This document shows, in pieces, positions 6,554 to 8,365 of a stretch of 8,365 nt of DNA. The translations under genes were made by a program, and so were the position numbers. Every line of letters begins with the position of its first letter. Positions within the stretch are counted from its first letter, which is position 1. The notes under the pieces were generated by a model. The model saw nothing but the letters and a program-made list of their open reading frames with translations, did not search any database and was not told where the DNA came from. Location: positions 1 through 8,365 of the forward strand of contig LKMY01000059.1 in assembly GCA_001564205.1 (NCBI GenBank). Direction: 5' to 3'. The DNA comes from Nanohaloarchaea archaeon PL-Br10_U2g5 (GTDB lineage: Archaea; Halobacteriota; Halobacteria; Halobacteriales; Haloferacaceae).

Positions 6554-6579
6554 GAATAAATGACGCTCTTAACGTTAAG
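6554..6579 (+). promoter_or_regulatory. Promoter with operator-like palindrome for the exported-protein gene
   Basis: GAATAAAT at 6554-6561 is a TATA-like box at the right distance for a leaderless start near 6584 and the ATG at 6588. Between them lies the perfect 12-base palindrome CTTAACGTTAAG (6568-6579). A dimeric regulator bound there would cover the region between TATA box and start site and should block transcription. No Shine-Dalgarno sequence precedes the ATG. Regulator binding is inference. Confidence 0.5.
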
Positions 6580-6587
6580 TAACTACC

Positions 6588-7801
6588 ATGAACAAAAAAG
6601 GATTCAAGGGAGAATGGGGAGTAGATCGGCGAACTGTACTGAAGAGCGCGGGGGCGGCCTCCGGCGCAGCACTCGTCGGAGTGTCGTTCAGCGGCGTGGC
6701 TGCAGCTCAGAGAGGTAGGAAACCCTGCCACAAGGCCTTCGACTGTACTGAAGGTGATGCCTACGTCAAATTTGAGTTCGTTACCGAGACCGATGAGGAT
6801 GGGAACGTCGTCGATTGTTATTTCGAGGAAGAGACGACACTGGACTCATCGAGATAACGGACTGGGACAGCAAAGACGGGGAGGACTGCGAGCCAGTCTC
6901 CGTCGAATGGGAGGCAGACGGATATGTCGCGACGACGGTGATGGCCTTCGGTGGTAACGACTGTGACACTGTGGATGATCCGGGTACCGCCTACACGTCG
7001 GGCCTCGAGAATAACGGCGGGAACACAGCTGCTATCAGCAATCTCCAATTCTGCCTCGAAGAGACGCCGTTCCCGCAATGCCCGTTCTATGGTACCTCTC
7101 GGGAGGACCCAACGTCCATCGTCAGCATTAGCTACGATCCGGACGCCGGCGAAATCACTGAGACGATAATCGGTGATATCCCAGACGACTTCTCGAACAG
7201 CAACTACCCGAATGGGCTGGCCTTCGACGACGATAACGACGTCTGGTACTTCGCCGAGGAGAACGGTGTTCTCAAGACGATGAACGAGGACGGCGCACTC
7301 GGCATCGAAACCTACGGCGTCGTCTCACCGAACGGTGAACCTATCGCCGGGGCGGCCTTCCACGATGGGCTCTACTACTACATCCCGAATGGCAGTGATG
7401 AGCTCTGGACGGCAGACATCAGCGGTGGTTCGGCCAGCGGAGCCAAGTTTGCCGATCTGGACTGGTCCAACGTCGGACTCGGGGACCTCGCCATCGACGA
7501 GGACGGGATGCTCTACGTGAGCACCACCAACTCGAATCTCGGGCCGATCTTCTTCAGCGTCGACCTGAACGACACGTCCGATCAGCAGTTGATCGTGCAG
7601 GCCCCCGCGAACTCGACGGAGTTCGCCACGGGTAAGCAGCTCGCCTTCGAGAACGAGACCCTCTGGGCCCACGAGGCGGGTGGTGGTGAATGGTACACGG
7701 TTGACCCGACTGACGGCAGTCTGAGCGACCTCGTTGCGACAACCAACGAATACACCGACTTGGCCTCGTGTGGCGAAGCCGAGTGGGAGGTCCAAGAGTA
7801 G
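6588..7801 (+). pseudogene. Tat-exported two-domain beta-propeller-like protein, broken by a frameshift
   Basis: Two reading frames together encode one protein of about 404 residues. The first (6588-6857, 89 codons) gives a twin-arginine signal (DRRTVLK at 13-19, hydrophobic to about 37, likely cleavage after VAAA at 40) and the start of a cysteine-containing domain, ending in a frame-shifted stop. The second continues the same domain from about 6836 to the TAG at 7799-7801. Adding one G after 6836 turns the junction into EEETDTGLIEITDW, which reads smoothly. The restored domain 1 (about 41-160) has C47, C53, C77, C101 and C126 and ends in AISNLQFCLEE. The rest has repeated strands such as NGLAFDDDNDVWYF, GDLAIDEDGMLYVSTT and KQLAFENETLWAHE, typical of a beta-propeller of the NHL/SMP-30 kind. 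I know no function; cell-surface binding is possible. The second half lacks its own promoter and signal, so unless the shift is a sequencing error the protein is not made whole. Confidence 0.8.
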
Positions 7802-8114
7802 CCCGAAACCGGCGGGTCGGCCACCGCTGTCGATTACCAGCCAGATCAGTATCGGTGGTCTCAGATCATTTGAACCGCAGGCGGAGTAGAGCAGTGCCGC
7901 TCGGTACTGTCCTCAATCTACTTTTGAGAATTGATCATACCGATTTCCGCTGATTCAGTATCCGTGATACTGGTACCGAGCAACACGCTGCATACGCGCC
8001 CTGTATTCAGCACGGCACAAACAAACTATCAGCGACTGATGATTCCAACAGGGTCGGTATTCTCCCAAATCGTGTTGCGACGGAGCAGATTCCTCAAGAC
8101 GGTCGACTGACCTC
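7802..8114. other. Gene-free tract between the broken gene and the transporter gene
   Basis: No convincing gene is visible. The tract contains the nine-base inverted pair GCTCGGTAC (7899-7907) and GTACCGAGC (7973-7981), with partly matching flanks (GCAG and TG on both sides), and inside it a perfect hairpin CAGTATC-CGT-GATACTG (7956-7972). On the minus strand, a short open stretch ending at about 8036 reads in part LRRNTIWENTDPVGIISR, which looks protein-like but has no clear start. The whole resembles decayed mobile-element or gene remnants, but no transposase is recognisable. Confidence 0.4.
7899..7981. repeat. Imperfect inverted repeat enclosing a hairpin
   Basis: The nine-base arms at 7899-7907 and 7973-7981 match perfectly as inverted copies, 65 bases apart. 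Further out the two sides still share GCAG and TG at staggered positions. A seven-pair hairpin (7956-7962 with 7966-7972, loop CGT) sits just inside the right arm. The unit is about 100 bases, the size of a small non-autonomous element, but there is no visible target duplication. Confidence 0.4.
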
Positions 8115-8151
8115 GTGAGCGGCCAATGCGACTCCGTGGCCGATCGCTCAC
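8115..8151 (-). terminator. Hairpin overlapping the stop codon of the transporter gene
   Basis: GTGAGCG (8115-8121) pairs with CGCTCAC (8145-8151), and the next four bases GCCA (8122-8125) pair with TGGC (8137-8140), leaving a four-base bulge. The stem includes the TGA stop (8148-8150) of the minus-strand gene. No T tract follows on that strand, so this may protect the mRNA 3' end or help end transcription. Confidence 0.35.
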
Positions 8152-8365
8152 ACTGTCTCTTCGCGCTGAATTAAGAGCACGCCAACTACGACGAGCGTGC
8201 CGCCGACGACCATGGCGACTGAAACGGACTCTCCCAACACCAACGCCCCCAAACCGACGGTCACACCCGGTTCGGCGGTACTGATGACGCTCGCTCGACT
8301 CGCACCGATCTTTGCGATGCCAGCGAAGAACGTGAGTACTGGGACTACAGTGGCCAGAATCGCGA
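8148..8365 (-). CDS. EamA/DMT-family transporter, C-terminal part only
   Basis: The last 71 residues of an integral membrane protein are visible; the 5' part lies beyond the window. They read as two or three membrane helices: AILATVVPVLTFFAGIAKIG, then the conserved loop GASRASVISTAEPGVTV, then GLGALVLGESVSVAMVVGG and TLVVVGVLLIQ, closing with REETV. The order Gly-Ala-x-Arg-Ala-Ser-x-x-x-x-x-Glu-Pro followed by an exporter-type helix with GE is the signature of the second EamA repeat in drug/metabolite transporters, which move small metabolites across the cytoplasmic membrane, usually outwards. The substrate cannot be told. It is read toward the broken exported-protein gene, with 346 bases between their converging stops. 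The stop is TGA, inside a hairpin. Confidence 0.88.
   Translation of the reverse strand, partial: AILATVVPVLTFFAGIAKIGASRASVISTAEPGVTVGLGALVLGESVSVAMVVGGTLVVVGVLLIQREETV

Noticed and set aside
6828..6845. Programmed frameshift in the exported-protein gene
   Set aside because: There is no slippery heptamer or clear downstream stimulatory structure; a one-base deletion explains the break more simply.
6815..7801. Second half of the broken gene as an independent gene
   Set aside because: Its only start is a TTG with no promoter or ribosome site, it begins in mid-domain, and it lacks the export signal its neighbour frame supplies.
1..8365. tRNA, rRNA or CRISPR elements
   Set aside because: I looked through the intergenic regions on both strands and saw no cloverleaf, rRNA-like segment or repeat-spacer array.

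Overview
This window comes from a haloarchaeon. The DNA is G+C-rich, every recognisable protein is strongly acidic, the promoters carry archaeal TATA-like boxes with several apparently leaderless starts, and the ribosomal stalk proteins are of the archaeal type (L10/P0 and L12/P1 sharing a Gly-Leu-Gly-x-x-Phe-Gly tail). I could not fix the genus from the sequence alone.

Positions 1-3580 hold a biotin-dependent acyl-CoA carboxylase locus, probably propionyl-CoA carboxylase. The biotin carboxylase subunit pccA lies on the minus strand and its 3' end is cut by the window edge. A small two-helix membrane protein gene (1340-1612, plus strand) diverges from pccA and interrupts the locus. It is followed by pccX (1707-2036, minus), a small subunit resembling the actinobacterial epsilon subunit, and by the carboxyltransferase subunit pccB (2036-3580, minus). 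pccB and pccX overlap by one base and must be cotranscribed. Together PccA carboxylates biotin, PccB passes the carboxyl group to the acyl-CoA, and PccX is inferred to hold the complex together.

Positions 3581-5920 hold a divergent intergenic region and then the ribosomal stalk operon rpl1-rpl10-rpl12 on the plus strand. It has a strong TATA box, a leader of about 60 nt with two hairpins, and tight translational coupling between rpl1 and rpl10. rpl11, often next to rpl1 in haloarchaea, is not here. A 63-residue zinc-ribbon-like protein gene (6046-6237) with its own promoter follows.

Positions 6238-8365 look like a more variable region. There is an AT-rich stretch (6461-6490 has only 2 G or C in 30 bases), then a gene for a Tat-exported, cysteine-containing, beta-propeller-like protein that is broken by an apparent one-base deletion near 6836. 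A gene-free tract with inverted repeats comes next, and the window ends in the 3' part of an EamA/DMT-family transporter gene on the minus strand.

I found no complete new multi-gene system. The items most worth a second look are the epsilon-like PccX and the cysteine at the substrate-specificity position of PccB, the structured rpl1 leader, the palindrome in the promoter of the exported-protein gene, and the frameshift in that gene.
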